This document shows, piece by piece, positions 1 through 6,142 of a stretch of 6,142 nucleotides of DNA; position 1 is the first letter of the stretch; each line of letters starts with the position of its first letter. The position numbers and the translations under genes were made by a program. The stretch spans positions 1 to 6,142 of the forward strand of contig JAFBAD010000281.1 of the NCBI GenBank assembly GCA_019247975.1, in the 5' to 3' direction. The notes beneath the pieces are model-generated. The model was not told where the DNA came from, did no database searches, and worked only from the letters and a program-made list of their open reading frames with translations. This DNA comes from Acidimicrobiia bacterium (lineage in GTDB: Bacteria > Actinomycetota > Acidimicrobiia > Acidimicrobiales > Iamiaceae).

Positions 1-632
1 GGCTCAACGTGGCTGCGATGGCCGAGCTCCGCCGGGCGCTCAGCGCCGCCGGCGGTGAGTACAAGATCTACAAGAACACCCTGGTCCGCTTCGCGACCCG
101 GGAGCTGGGCCTCGAGCTCGACGACCTCCTGCTCGGCCCCACCGCGATCGCGTTCGTCGACGGAGACCCGGTCAACATCGCGAAGGCGCTGCGGGACTTC
201 TCCCGCACGAACCCGGCGCTCATCATCAAAGGCGGCCTGCTCGGTGAGAGCGTGCTCGACGCCGACGGCGCCCGGGCGCTGGCCGAGGTCGAGCCCCGTG
301 AGGTGCTGCTCGCCAAGCTGGCCGGCGCGATGGCCGCGCCGATGGTGCAGTTCGCCGGCCTGCTCCAGGCGCTGCCCCGCAACCTTGCCTACGGCCTGCA
401 GGCCCTGATCGACCAGAAGGGCGGCGCACCCGAAGCCCCCGAGCCGGCCGAGGACGGGCCCGCCCCCACCGACGAGGCCGCACCGGCCGAGGACGCCGCC
501 CCGGCCGAGGAAGCCGCACCGGCCGAGGACGCGCCTGCGCCCGCCGAAGAGACCCCTGCCGCAGAGGAAGCCCCCGCTGCGAGCGACGAGACCCCCGCGG
601 CCGAGGCCGCGGATGCAACCCAGGAGAGCTGA
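1..632 (+). CDS. rplJ: 50S ribosomal protein L10 (5'-truncated by window start)
   Basis: L10 (uL10) forms the base of the ribosomal stalk: its N-terminal domain binds 23S rRNA and L11, and its C-terminal helix carries L7/L12 dimers. The reading frame is open from the first base; bases 1-2 end a cut codon and the first whole codons read L-N-V-A-A-M-A-E-L-R-R-A-L, an internal L10 motif. The GTG at 9 is therefore not the start, and roughly 30-35 N-terminal residues are missing. EYKIYKNTLVRFA is the conserved L10 signature. The L12-binding helix covers roughly nt 320-419. The last 70 codons (nt 420-629) are a low-complexity, acidic Ala/Pro/Glu tail absent from E. coli L10 (about 165 residues), giving an estimated full length near 240. 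The stop TGA at 630-632 is 3 nt before rplL, so the two are probably translationally coupled. Identity is secure; the role of the tail is unknown. Confidence 0.97.
   Translation, partial: LNVAAMAELRRALSAAGGEYKIYKNTLVRFATRELGLELDDLLLGPTAIAFVDGDPVNIAKALRDFSRTNPALIIKGGLLGESVLDADGARALAEVEPREVLLAKLAGAMAAPMVQFAGLLQALPRNLAYGLQALIDQKGGAPEAPEPAEDGPAPTDEAAPAEDAAPAEEAAPAEDAPAPAEETPAAEEAPAASDETPAAEAADATQES
477..530 (+). repeat. Three tandem 18-bp units coding for AAPAE(D/E) in the L10 tail
   Basis: Three adjacent in-frame 18-bp units lie at 477-494, 495-512 and 513-530. They encode AAPAED, AAPAEE and AAPAED. Units 1 and 3 appear identical in bases, and unit 2 differs at a few third positions. A degenerate fourth unit (APAPAE) follows at 531-548, and an EPAED block precedes at 441-455. 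Because each unit is six whole codons, gain or loss of units would change tail length without shifting frame. This suggests the tail grew by slippage or unequal exchange (inference). Confidence 0.85.
622..626 (+). promoter_or_regulatory. Ribosome binding site of rplL inside the rplJ 3' end
   Basis: AGGAG lies 9 nt before the rplL ATG at 636 and within the last codons of rplJ. Ribosomes finishing rplJ therefore pass directly over the rplL initiation region. The placement supports both the ATG at 636 and strong reinitiation, as expected for a stalk protein needed in several copies per L10. Confidence 0.75.
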
Positions 633-635
633 ACC

Positions 636-1025
636 ATGGCCACCAAGGAAGAGATCCTCGATGCGATCGCCGACATGTCGGTGCTCGAGCTGAGCGAGCT
701 GCTGAAGGACTTCGAGGAGAAGTTCGGCGTCACCGCGGCCGCGCCGGTAGCGGCAGCCGCTGCGGCTCCGGCCGCCGGTGGCGATGGCGGTGGTGCGGCG
801 GCCGAGGACGAGAAGGACGAGTTCGACGTCGTCCTGACCGCCGCCGGCGACAAGAAGATCAACGTGATCAAGGAGGTCCGCGCCCTCACCAGCCTCGGGC
901 TGAAGGAGGCGAAGGACCTCGTCGACAACGCGCCGAAGCCGATCCTCGAGAAGGCCTCCAAGGAGGACGCCGAGAAGGCCAAGGCGCAGCTCGAGGGAGC
1001 CGGCGCCACCGTCGAGCTCAAGTAG
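636..1025 (+). CDS. rplL: 50S ribosomal protein L7/L12
   Basis: L7/L12 (bL12) is the mobile, multicopy stalk protein that recruits and stimulates the translation GTPases (EF-Tu, EF-G, IF2, RF3). The 129-residue product has the standard three-part build. Residues 1-32 form the N-terminal dimerisation and L10-binding helices (ILDAIADMSVLELSELLKDFEEKFGV). Residues about 33-57 are a flexible Ala/Gly-rich hinge with a GGDGGG patch. Residues about 60-129 form the globular domain, including the factor-binding segment INVIKEVRALTSLGLKEAKD at 75-94. The family is usually about 120-130 residues, so this copy is full length; the hinge is slightly long. It lies 3 nt after rplJ with an AGGAG site 9 nt upstream, so the start is well supported. 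The stop is TAG at 1023-1025, and a strong stem-loop follows 16 nt later. Confidence 0.98.
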   Translation: MATKEEILDAIADMSVLELSELLKDFEEKFGVTAAAPVAAAAAAPAAGGDGGGAAAEDEKDEFDVVLTAAGDKKINVIKEVRALTSLGLKEAKDLVDNAPKPILEKASKEDAEKAKAQLEGAGATVELK

Positions 1026-1041
1026 CCCCGACGGCGCCCGC

Positions 1042-1073
1042 GGAGGGTGTCGGGATTCGCTCCCGCACCCTCC
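1042..1073 (+). terminator. Stem-loop after rplL: partial terminator/attenuator or processing site
   Basis: GGAGGGTG (1042-1049) pairs perfectly with CACCCTCC (1066-1073). Above a single bulged T (1050), CGGGA (1051-1055) pairs with TCCCG (1061-1065), closing a TTCGC loop. The result is a 13-bp GC-rich stem. Only two T residues follow, so it is not a canonical strong intrinsic terminator. It could attenuate transcription, protect the rplL mRNA 3' end or be an RNase target. In E. coli the rplL-rpoB gap contains both an attenuator and an RNase III site, so the position fits that known logic. The hairpin is directly visible; which role it plays is inferred. Confidence 0.7.
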
Positions 1074-1102
1074 TTGACCACCCAGGGCGAGCGATTTACC
1101 CT
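1074..1102 (+). promoter_or_regulatory. Candidate rpoBC promoter P1 (housekeeping-sigma type)
   Basis: TTGACC at 1074-1079 resembles a -35 element, and TACCCT at 1097-1102 fits the TAnnnT -10 pattern common in actinobacteria. They are separated by exactly 17 bp. The -35 begins on the base after the stem-loop. A start site near 1108-1110 would give an rpoB leader of about 160-185 nt. The -10 is a weak match to TATAAT, so the call rests on spacing, the -35 match and location. Confidence 0.5.
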
Positions 1103-1116
1103 TTCCGCCAACGTGT

Positions 1117-1140
1117 GACCGTGCCCGGGAGGGTCCGGTT
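1117..1140 (+). other. Imperfect hairpin with GGGA tetraloop in the rpoB leader
   Basis: GACCG (1117-1121) pairs with CGGTT (1136-1140, one G-U pair). After a T/C mismatch, GCCC (1123-1126) pairs with GGGT (1131-1134, one G-U pair) around a GGGA loop, which fits the GNRA tetraloop class. The hairpin would sit close to the 5' end of a transcript from P1, where it could protect the RNA or influence its decay. Nothing links it to a known RNA family. Confidence 0.4.
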
Positions 1141-1159
1141 CCGCTGCATGGCTGTTGGG

Positions 1160-1189
1160 TTGCTGTTGACCGCGCCCGCCCTCTAGCAT
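1160..1189 (+). promoter_or_regulatory. Candidate rpoBC promoter P2
   Basis: TAGCAT at 1184-1189 fits the actinobacterial -10 pattern (TAnnnT). TTGCTG at 1160-1165 lies 18 bp upstream and is the best-spaced -35. A better-looking TTGACC at 1166-1171 is only 12 bp from that -10, too close for normal sigma contact, although it would lie 16-18 bp from poorer -10-like bases around 1188-1194. The assignment of the two boxes is therefore uncertain. A start near 1196 would give a leader of about 70-100 nt. Confidence 0.4.
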
Positions 1190-1271
1190 GACTGCTGTCG
1201 TGCTCCCCCGCTGCGCCCCCGTCGATTTCGACGTGGCTCCGCCGCGGCCGGGCACGGCCTTCCCCGCGTGA
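1188..1271 (+). CDS. Possible 27-codon leader ORF upstream of rpoB
   Basis: An ATG at 1188 opens a 27-codon frame (MTAVVLPRCAPVDFDVAPPR, then seven more residues ending FPA) whose TGA stop at 1269-1271 overlaps the in-frame GTG of rpoB at 1268 as GTGA. That arrangement is typical of termination-reinitiation coupling. No Shine-Dalgarno-like sequence is seen before the ATG. The ATG lies inside the proposed P2 -10 box, so only a transcript from P1 or read-through from rplL could carry it. Most third positions are G or C, as in real genes here, but chance in GC-rich DNA can do the same. I recognise no family. Confidence 0.2.
   Translation: MTAVVLPRCAPVDFDVAPPRPGTAFPA
1220..1259 (+). other. Two short hairpins just upstream of the rpoB start
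   Basis: CGTCG (1220-1224) pairs with CGACG (1229-1233) around ATTT. GGCCG (1246-1250) pairs with CGGCC (1255-1259) around GGCA. The second hairpin occupies the place where a Shine-Dalgarno for the GTG at 1268 would be expected, and none is present there. Both stems are only 5 bp, so they may be incidental in GC-rich DNA. Confidence 0.3.
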
Positions 1272-1282
1272 ACCTTGTGCTC

Positions 1283-1288
1283 GAGGAG
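1283..1288 (+). promoter_or_regulatory. Ribosome binding site favouring the TTG start of rpoB at 1295
   Basis: GAGGAG sits 6 nt before an in-frame TTG at 1295, which is near-ideal spacing. The alternative in-frame starts, GTG at 1268 and GTG at 1277, have no purine-rich element at a useful distance. The same bases would encode Glu-Glu if translation began earlier, so the match could be coincidental. Confidence 0.55.
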
Positions 1289-1294
1289 TCGTCC

Positions 1295-4200
1295 TTGCCT
1301 GCCCGCTCCACCATTCGGGACCGGTACTCGTTCGCGAACCTCGACGAGGCGCTCGAACTACCGGATCTCATCGCCATCCAGCGCGCTTCGTTCGATTGGT
1401 TCTTGAAGAACGGTCTCGCTGACACCTTCCGGGACATCTCCCCGATCAAGGACTTCACCGAGACCTTGCAGCTCGAGTTGGAGTTCGACCCGAACGACGA
1501 AGACCTGCGCCCCGAGCCGAAGTTCTCGGTCGAGGAGTGCAAGGAGAAGGACATGACCTACAGCGCGCCGATCTTCGTGCGCGCCCGGTTCATGAACGCC
1601 ACCACCGGCGAGATCAAGGAGCAGACGGTCTTCATGGGGGACTTCCCCGTGATGACCGACAAGGGCACCTTCATCATCAACGGCACCGAGCGCGTCGTGG
1701 TCAGCCAGCTCGTGCGCTCGCCCGGCGTCATCTTCCAGCCCGGTGAGCGGTTCCGCCTCCGCAACCTCGCGAAGCACCAGCTCGTCACCGGCACCATCCA
1801 CCCCTACCGCGGTGAGTGGATCGAGTTCGACGTCGAGCAGAAGCCCGGCAAGGACGTCACCGCCGGCACCCGCGTCGCCCGCAAGCGCCGCCTCAGCCTG
1901 TTCGTCCTCCTCCGTGCCCTCGGCTACGACGAGGAGCAGGCGCCCGGGTTCCTCGATGCGTTCGTCCGCCAGTTCGACTTCCTCGAGGGCCAGTGGGAGA
2001 AGGACCGCGAGCTCGCCCCGACCCAGGACGAAGCCCTCGTCGAGATCTACAAGCGGGCCCGCCCGGGTGAGCCGCCGTCGGTGGAGTCCGCCCGTGCGTA
2101 CTTCCGCAACGCGTTCTTCGAGCCCCGCCGCTACGACCTGAGCCGGGTCGGCCGCTACAAGCTCGACCGCAAGCTCGGCGCCGAGGTCGATCGCCTCGCC
2201 GAGACGTTCCCGATGATCGACATCGACAAGCCCGAGCCCGGCCAGCCGGTCCTGTCGCGCTGCGAGGTCCTCGCGGCCACCACCTACCTGCTCCACCTGG
2301 TCAACGCCGAGCCCGGCTACCGCCTCGACGACCAGGACCACTTCGCCAACCGGCGCATCCGCTCGGTCGGTGAGCTGAACCAGAACCAGGTCCGCATCGG
2401 CCTCTCCCGCATGGAGCGGGTCGTGCGCGAGCGCATGACCACCCAGGACGTCGAGGCGATCACGCCGCAGACGCTCATCAACATCCGGCCGGTGGTCGCC
2501 GCCATCAAGGAGTTCTTCGGCACCAGCCAGCTGTCCCAGTTCATGGACCAGGTGAACCCGTTGTCGGGCCTCACCCACCGCCGCCGCCTCTCGGCGCTCG
2601 GCCCGGGTGGTCTGTCCCGTGAGCGGGCCGGCTTCGAGGTGCGCGACGTGCACTTCAGCCACTACGGCCGCATGTGCCCGATCGAGACGCCGGAGGGCCC
2701 GAACATCGGCCTGATCGGCGCCCTGGCCACCTTCGCCCGGGTCAACCCGTTCGGCTTCATCGAGTCGCCGTACCGCAAGGTGACCGGCGGCAAGGTCACC
2801 GACGAGATCGTGTACCTCGCTGCGGACGAGGAGGAGGAGTACGTCGTCGCCCAGGCGAACGCTCCCCTCGACGGCAACAACAAGTTCGTGGAGGACCGCG
2901 TCCTCGTGCGGCGCTCGCCGCAGGCTGCGACCCTCGGTGAGCTGAAGCTGCAGCTCGAGCGGGACGTCTTCTTCGGCGCCACCACCGAGATCAGCTCGGT
3001 GCCGCGCGACGAGGTCCAGATGATGGACGTCTCGCCGAAGCAGATCGTCTCGATCGGCACCGCGCTCATCCCGTTCCTCGAGCACGACGACGCCAACCGG
3101 GCGCTCATGGGCGCCAACATGCAGAAGCAGGCGGTGCCGCTGGTCAAGGCCGAGGCCCCCTACATCGGCACCGGCGTCGAGGCCCGGGCAGCCCGCGACG
3201 CGGCGGACATGATCATCGCCCTCGGCAACGGCACCGTGACCGAGGTCGACGGCGACCACATCACCGTCGAGTACGACGAGAAGGTCCTCGACACCGATGG
3301 CCGCCGCATCGGCCGCAAGGTGTACCGGCTGCTCAAGTTCGAGCGGTCGAACCAGGACACCTGCATCAACCAGAAGCCGGTGGTCCGCGAGGGCGACAAG
3401 ATCAAGCTCGGCGACATCCTCGCCAACGGCCCCTCGACCGACAACGGCGAGCTCGCGCTGGGCAAGAACCTGCTCGTCGCGTTCATGCCGTGGGAGGGCT
3501 ACAACTTCGAGGACGCCATCATCCTCAGCGAGCGGATGGTCCGTGACGACGTGCTCACGTCGATCCACATCCACGAGCACGAGGTCGACGCCCGCGACAC
3601 GAAGCTCGGCCCCGAGGAGATCACCCGGGACATCCCGAGCCTCTCCGAAGAGATCCTGGCCGATCTCGACGAGCGGGGGATCATCCGCATCGGTGCCGAG
3701 GTCGGCGCCGGCGACGTGCTGGTCGGCAAGGTCACGCCCAAGGGCGAGACCGAGCTCACCCCCGAGGAGCGCCTGCTCCGCGCCATCTTCGGTGAGAAGG
3801 CCCGCGAGGTCCGTGACACCTCCCTCAAGGTGCCCCACGGCGAAGAGGGCAAGGTCATCGACGTCAAGGTCCAGAACCGCGACGACGGCCACGAGCTTCC
3901 GCCGGGCGTCAACCAGCTGGTGAAGGTCTACGTCGCCCAGAAGCGCAAGATCAGCGTGGGCGACAAGCTGGCCGGCCGCCACGGCAACAAGGGCGTGATC
4001 TCCAAGATCCTCCCGCTCGAGGACATGCCGTTCATGGCCGACGGCACCCCCGTCGACATCATCCTCAACCCCCTCGGCGTCCCGTCCCGCATGAACGTGG
4101 GCCAGGTCCTCGAGGCGCACCTGGGCTACGCGGCCCGCTGGGGCTGGGACGGCGCGAAGGGCGGTGAGGTCGGCGAGCAGCCGATCCGCGGCACCGAGGG

Positions 4201-4921
4201 CAAGACCCGCACCAACACGCGGCCGTCGACCCTCATCACCACGCCGGTCTTCGACGGCGCCCACTGGGACGAGGAGGGCCAGGCCGGGAAGCACCCGACC
4301 ATCCAAGCGATCCTCGACAACCTGCACCCGGAGAGCCAGTACCCCGAGTACGGCAACGGCGGCCGGCTGATCCAGCACGATGGCAAGACGCAGCTCTACA
4401 ACGGCCGCACCGGCGAGCCCTACGACAACCCGGTCACCACCGGCTACGTCTACATCCTGAAGCTGGCCCACCTCGTGGACGACAAGATCCACGCCCGGTC
4501 GACCGGTCCGTACTCGATGATCACCCAGCAGCCGCTGGGCGGTAAGGCGCAGTTCGGCGGCCAGCGCTTCGGTGAGATGGAGGTGTGGGCCCTCGAGGCC
4601 TACGGCTCCGCCTACTGCCTGCAGGAGCTCCTGACCATCAAGTCCGACGACGTGCTCGGCCGCGTGAAGGTCTACGAGGCCATCGTCAAGGGCGAGAACA
4701 TCCCCGAGCCCGGCATCCCCGAGTCCTTCAAGGTGCTCATCAAGGAGATGCAGGCCCTGTGCCTCAACGTCGAGGTCCTCGCCAAGACCGGCGAGGAGAT
4801 CGAGATGCGCGAGCTCGACGAGGACATCTTCCGCACCGCCGAGGAGCTCGGCATCGACCTGTCCCGACCCGAACGAGGGTCTGACGACGACGACGACGAC
4901 CGTCGCCGCGTCCGGCTCTGA
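1295..4921 (+). CDS. rpoB: DNA-directed RNA polymerase subunit beta
   Basis: Beta forms one half of the RNA polymerase active cleft. From TTG 1295 the product is 1208 residues; from GTG 1268 it is 1217. TTG is preferred because GAGGAG lies 6 nt upstream. The rifampicin region (SQLSQFMDQVNPLSGLTHRR, then RLSALGPGG) is at residues about 413-437, followed by CPIETPEGPNIGLI. NFEDAI at 737-742 holds the equivalents of E. coli E813/D814 (residues 739/740). GDKLAGRHGNKG carries lysines equivalent to K1065 and K1073 (891 and 899). VDDKIHARSTGPYSM contains the equivalent of H1237 (His1066). The frame is unbroken. Compared with mycobacterial RpoB as I remember it (about 1170 residues), there is extra sequence around 541-568, in the loop near nt 4255-4400, and in a charged C-terminal tail with six Asp. 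rpoC follows after 23 nt with no terminator visible between, so the two are co-transcribed. Confidence 0.98.
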   Translation: MPARSTIRDRYSFANLDEALELPDLIAIQRASFDWFLKNGLADTFRDISPIKDFTETLQLELEFDPNDEDLRPEPKFSVEECKEKDMTYSAPIFVRARFMNATTGEIKEQTVFMGDFPVMTDKGTFIINGTERVVVSQLVRSPGVIFQPGERFRLRNLAKHQLVTGTIHPYRGEWIEFDVEQKPGKDVTAGTRVARKRRLSLFVLLRALGYDEEQAPGFLDAFVRQFDFLEGQWEKDRELAPTQDEALVEIYKRARPGEPPSVESARAYFRNAFFEPRRYDLSRVGRYKLDRKLGAEVDRLAETFPMIDIDKPEPGQPVLSRCEVLAATTYLLHLVNAEPGYRLDDQDHFANRRIRSVGELNQNQVRIGLSRMERVVRERMTTQDVEAITPQTLINIRPVVAAIKEFFGTSQLSQFMDQVNPLSGLTHRRRLSALGPGGLSRERAGFEVRDVHFSHYGRMCPIETPEGPNIGLIGALATFARVNPFGFIESPYRKVTGGKVTDEIVYLAADEEEEYVVAQANAPLDGNNKFVEDRVLVRRSPQAATLGELKLQLERDVFFGATTEISSVPRDEVQMMDVSPKQIVSIGTALIPFLEHDDANRALMGANMQKQAVPLVKAEAPYIGTGVEARAARDAADMIIALGNGTVTEVDGDHITVEYDEKVLDTDGRRIGRKVYRLLKFERSNQDTCINQKPVVREGDKIKLGDILANGPSTDNGELALGKNLLVAFMPWEGYNFEDAIILSERMVRDDVLTSIHIHEHEVDARDTKLGPEEITRDIPSLSEEILADLDERGIIRIGAEVGAGDVLVGKVTPKGETELTPEERLLRAIFGEKAREVRDTSLKVPHGEEGKVIDVKVQNRDDGHELPPGVNQLVKVYVAQKRKISVGDKLAGRHGNKGVISKILPLEDMPFMADGTPVDIILNPLGVPSRMNVGQVLEAHLGYAARWGWDGAKGGEVGEQPIRGTEGKTRTNTRPSTLITTPVFDGAHWDEEGQAGKHPTIQAILDNLHPESQYPEYGNGGRLIQHDGKTQLYNGRTGEPYDNPVTTGYVYILKLAHLVDDKIHARSTGPYSMITQQPLGGKAQFGGQRFGEMEVWALEAYGSAYCLQELLTIKSDDVLGRVKVYEAIVKGENIPEPGIPESFKVLIKEMQALCLNVEVLAKTGEEIEMRELDEDIFRTAEELGIDLSRPERGSDDDDDDRRRVRL
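4883..4900 (+). repeat. (GAC)6 trinucleotide run encoding six Asp in RpoB
   Basis: Six consecutive GAC codons encode D1197-D1202 (numbered from TTG 1295). They are followed by RRRVRL and the stop. The run lies beyond the conserved RpoB end motif (LGIDLSR), so changes in repeat number would keep the frame and probably be tolerated. Confidence 0.9.
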
Positions 4922-4924
4922 GCG

Positions 4925-4930
4925 AAGGGA
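4925..4930 (+). promoter_or_regulatory. Weak, distant ribosome binding site of rpoC
   Basis: AAGGGA is the only purine-rich element in the 23-nt rpoB-rpoC gap. It lies 14 nt before the ATG at 4945, longer than the usual 5-10 nt. The rpoC start is nevertheless firm, because MLDVN followed by FDxLRIGLATAD is the conserved actinobacterial beta' N-terminus. Initiation may rely partly on coupling with rpoB termination. Confidence 0.45.
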
Positions 4931-4944
4931 ACCCCAGAACACAC

Positions 4945-6142
<1,198 letters not shown>

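Noticed and set aside
9..11. GTG at position 9 as the true start of rplJ
   Set aside because: The codons before it (Leu-Asn) continue the conserved L10 motif in frame, and known L10 proteins have about 30 more residues upstream.
389..1255. 288-codon minus-strand frame across rplJ, rplL and the gap
   Set aside because: Ser/Ala-rich low-complexity translation, complementary to the Ala/Glu-rich rplJ tail and rplL hinge. No domain or convincing start signal.
1026..1267. A tRNA, riboswitch or known regulatory RNA in the rplL-rpoB gap
   Set aside because: No cloverleaf, CCA end or recognisable riboswitch core is visible; only the hairpins listed.
2654..2656. Phe at the E. coli beta Pro552 position (DVHFSHYGR) as an unusual substitution
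   Set aside because: Many bacteria, such as clostridia, have Tyr at this position, so an aromatic residue is ordinary variation.
1358..4942. 1194-codon open frame on the minus strand, antisense to rpoB
   Set aside because: It is a mirror of the rpoB codon pattern: GC-rich third positions leave few stops on the opposite strand. The translation is a low-complexity mix of V, L, D, A, R, G and E with no recognisable domain.

Overview
The window is a housekeeping ribosomal-protein/RNA-polymerase cluster from a high-GC bacterium: the 3' part of rplJ (ribosomal protein L10), complete rplL (L7/L12), a 242-269 bp regulatory gap (depending on the rpoB start), complete rpoB (RNA polymerase beta) and the first 399 codons of rpoC (beta'). 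All genes lie on the + strand in the classical bacterial order. The gene content is not novel. What is worth attention is lineage-specific protein extensions and the layered structure of the rplL-rpoB gap.

Organism: GC content is high and codon third positions are mostly G or C. The RpoB and RpoC sequences resemble Actinobacteriota (judged from memory, no search run). The rifampicin-region and active-site stretches closely follow the mycobacterial sequence. RpoC carries the charged helical insertion of about 90 residues after the first zinc motif that is typical of actinobacterial beta'. Several loops differ from Mycobacterium/Streptomyces, and the wording of the RpoB N-terminus and the RpoC RSWLAYLLMG segment suggests a deep-branching class such as Acidimicrobiia. 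That class-level placement is an inference.

Layout: 1-632 rplJ, 5' end cut off, ending in a 70-residue Ala/Pro/Glu tail that contains an 18-bp tandem repeat. 636-1025 rplL, 3 nt after rplJ, with its ribosome binding site inside the end of rplJ. 1026-1267/1294 is the gap: a 13-bp stem-loop (1042-1073), a promoter-like TTGACC-N17-TACCCT starting at the next base (1074-1102), a second hairpin (1117-1140), a second promoter-like element (about 1160-1189), a possible 27-codon leader ORF whose stop overlaps an in-frame GTG of rpoB, and small hairpins just before rpoB. 1295 (or 1268)-4921 rpoB, with a (GAC)6 run encoding six Asp near the C-terminus. 4945-6142 rpoC, 23 nt after rpoB, cut off by the window end just after the sigma-binding clamp helices.

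How the genes work together: L10 anchors L7/L12 dimers to form the ribosomal stalk that recruits translation GTPases. Beta and beta' form the RNA polymerase catalytic core. Stalk protein is needed in several copies per ribosome, and polymerase is needed at a much lower level. The hairpin plus internal promoters between rplL and rpoB fit a point where expression of the two halves is uncoupled (known in principle for this operon in other bacteria; inferred here).
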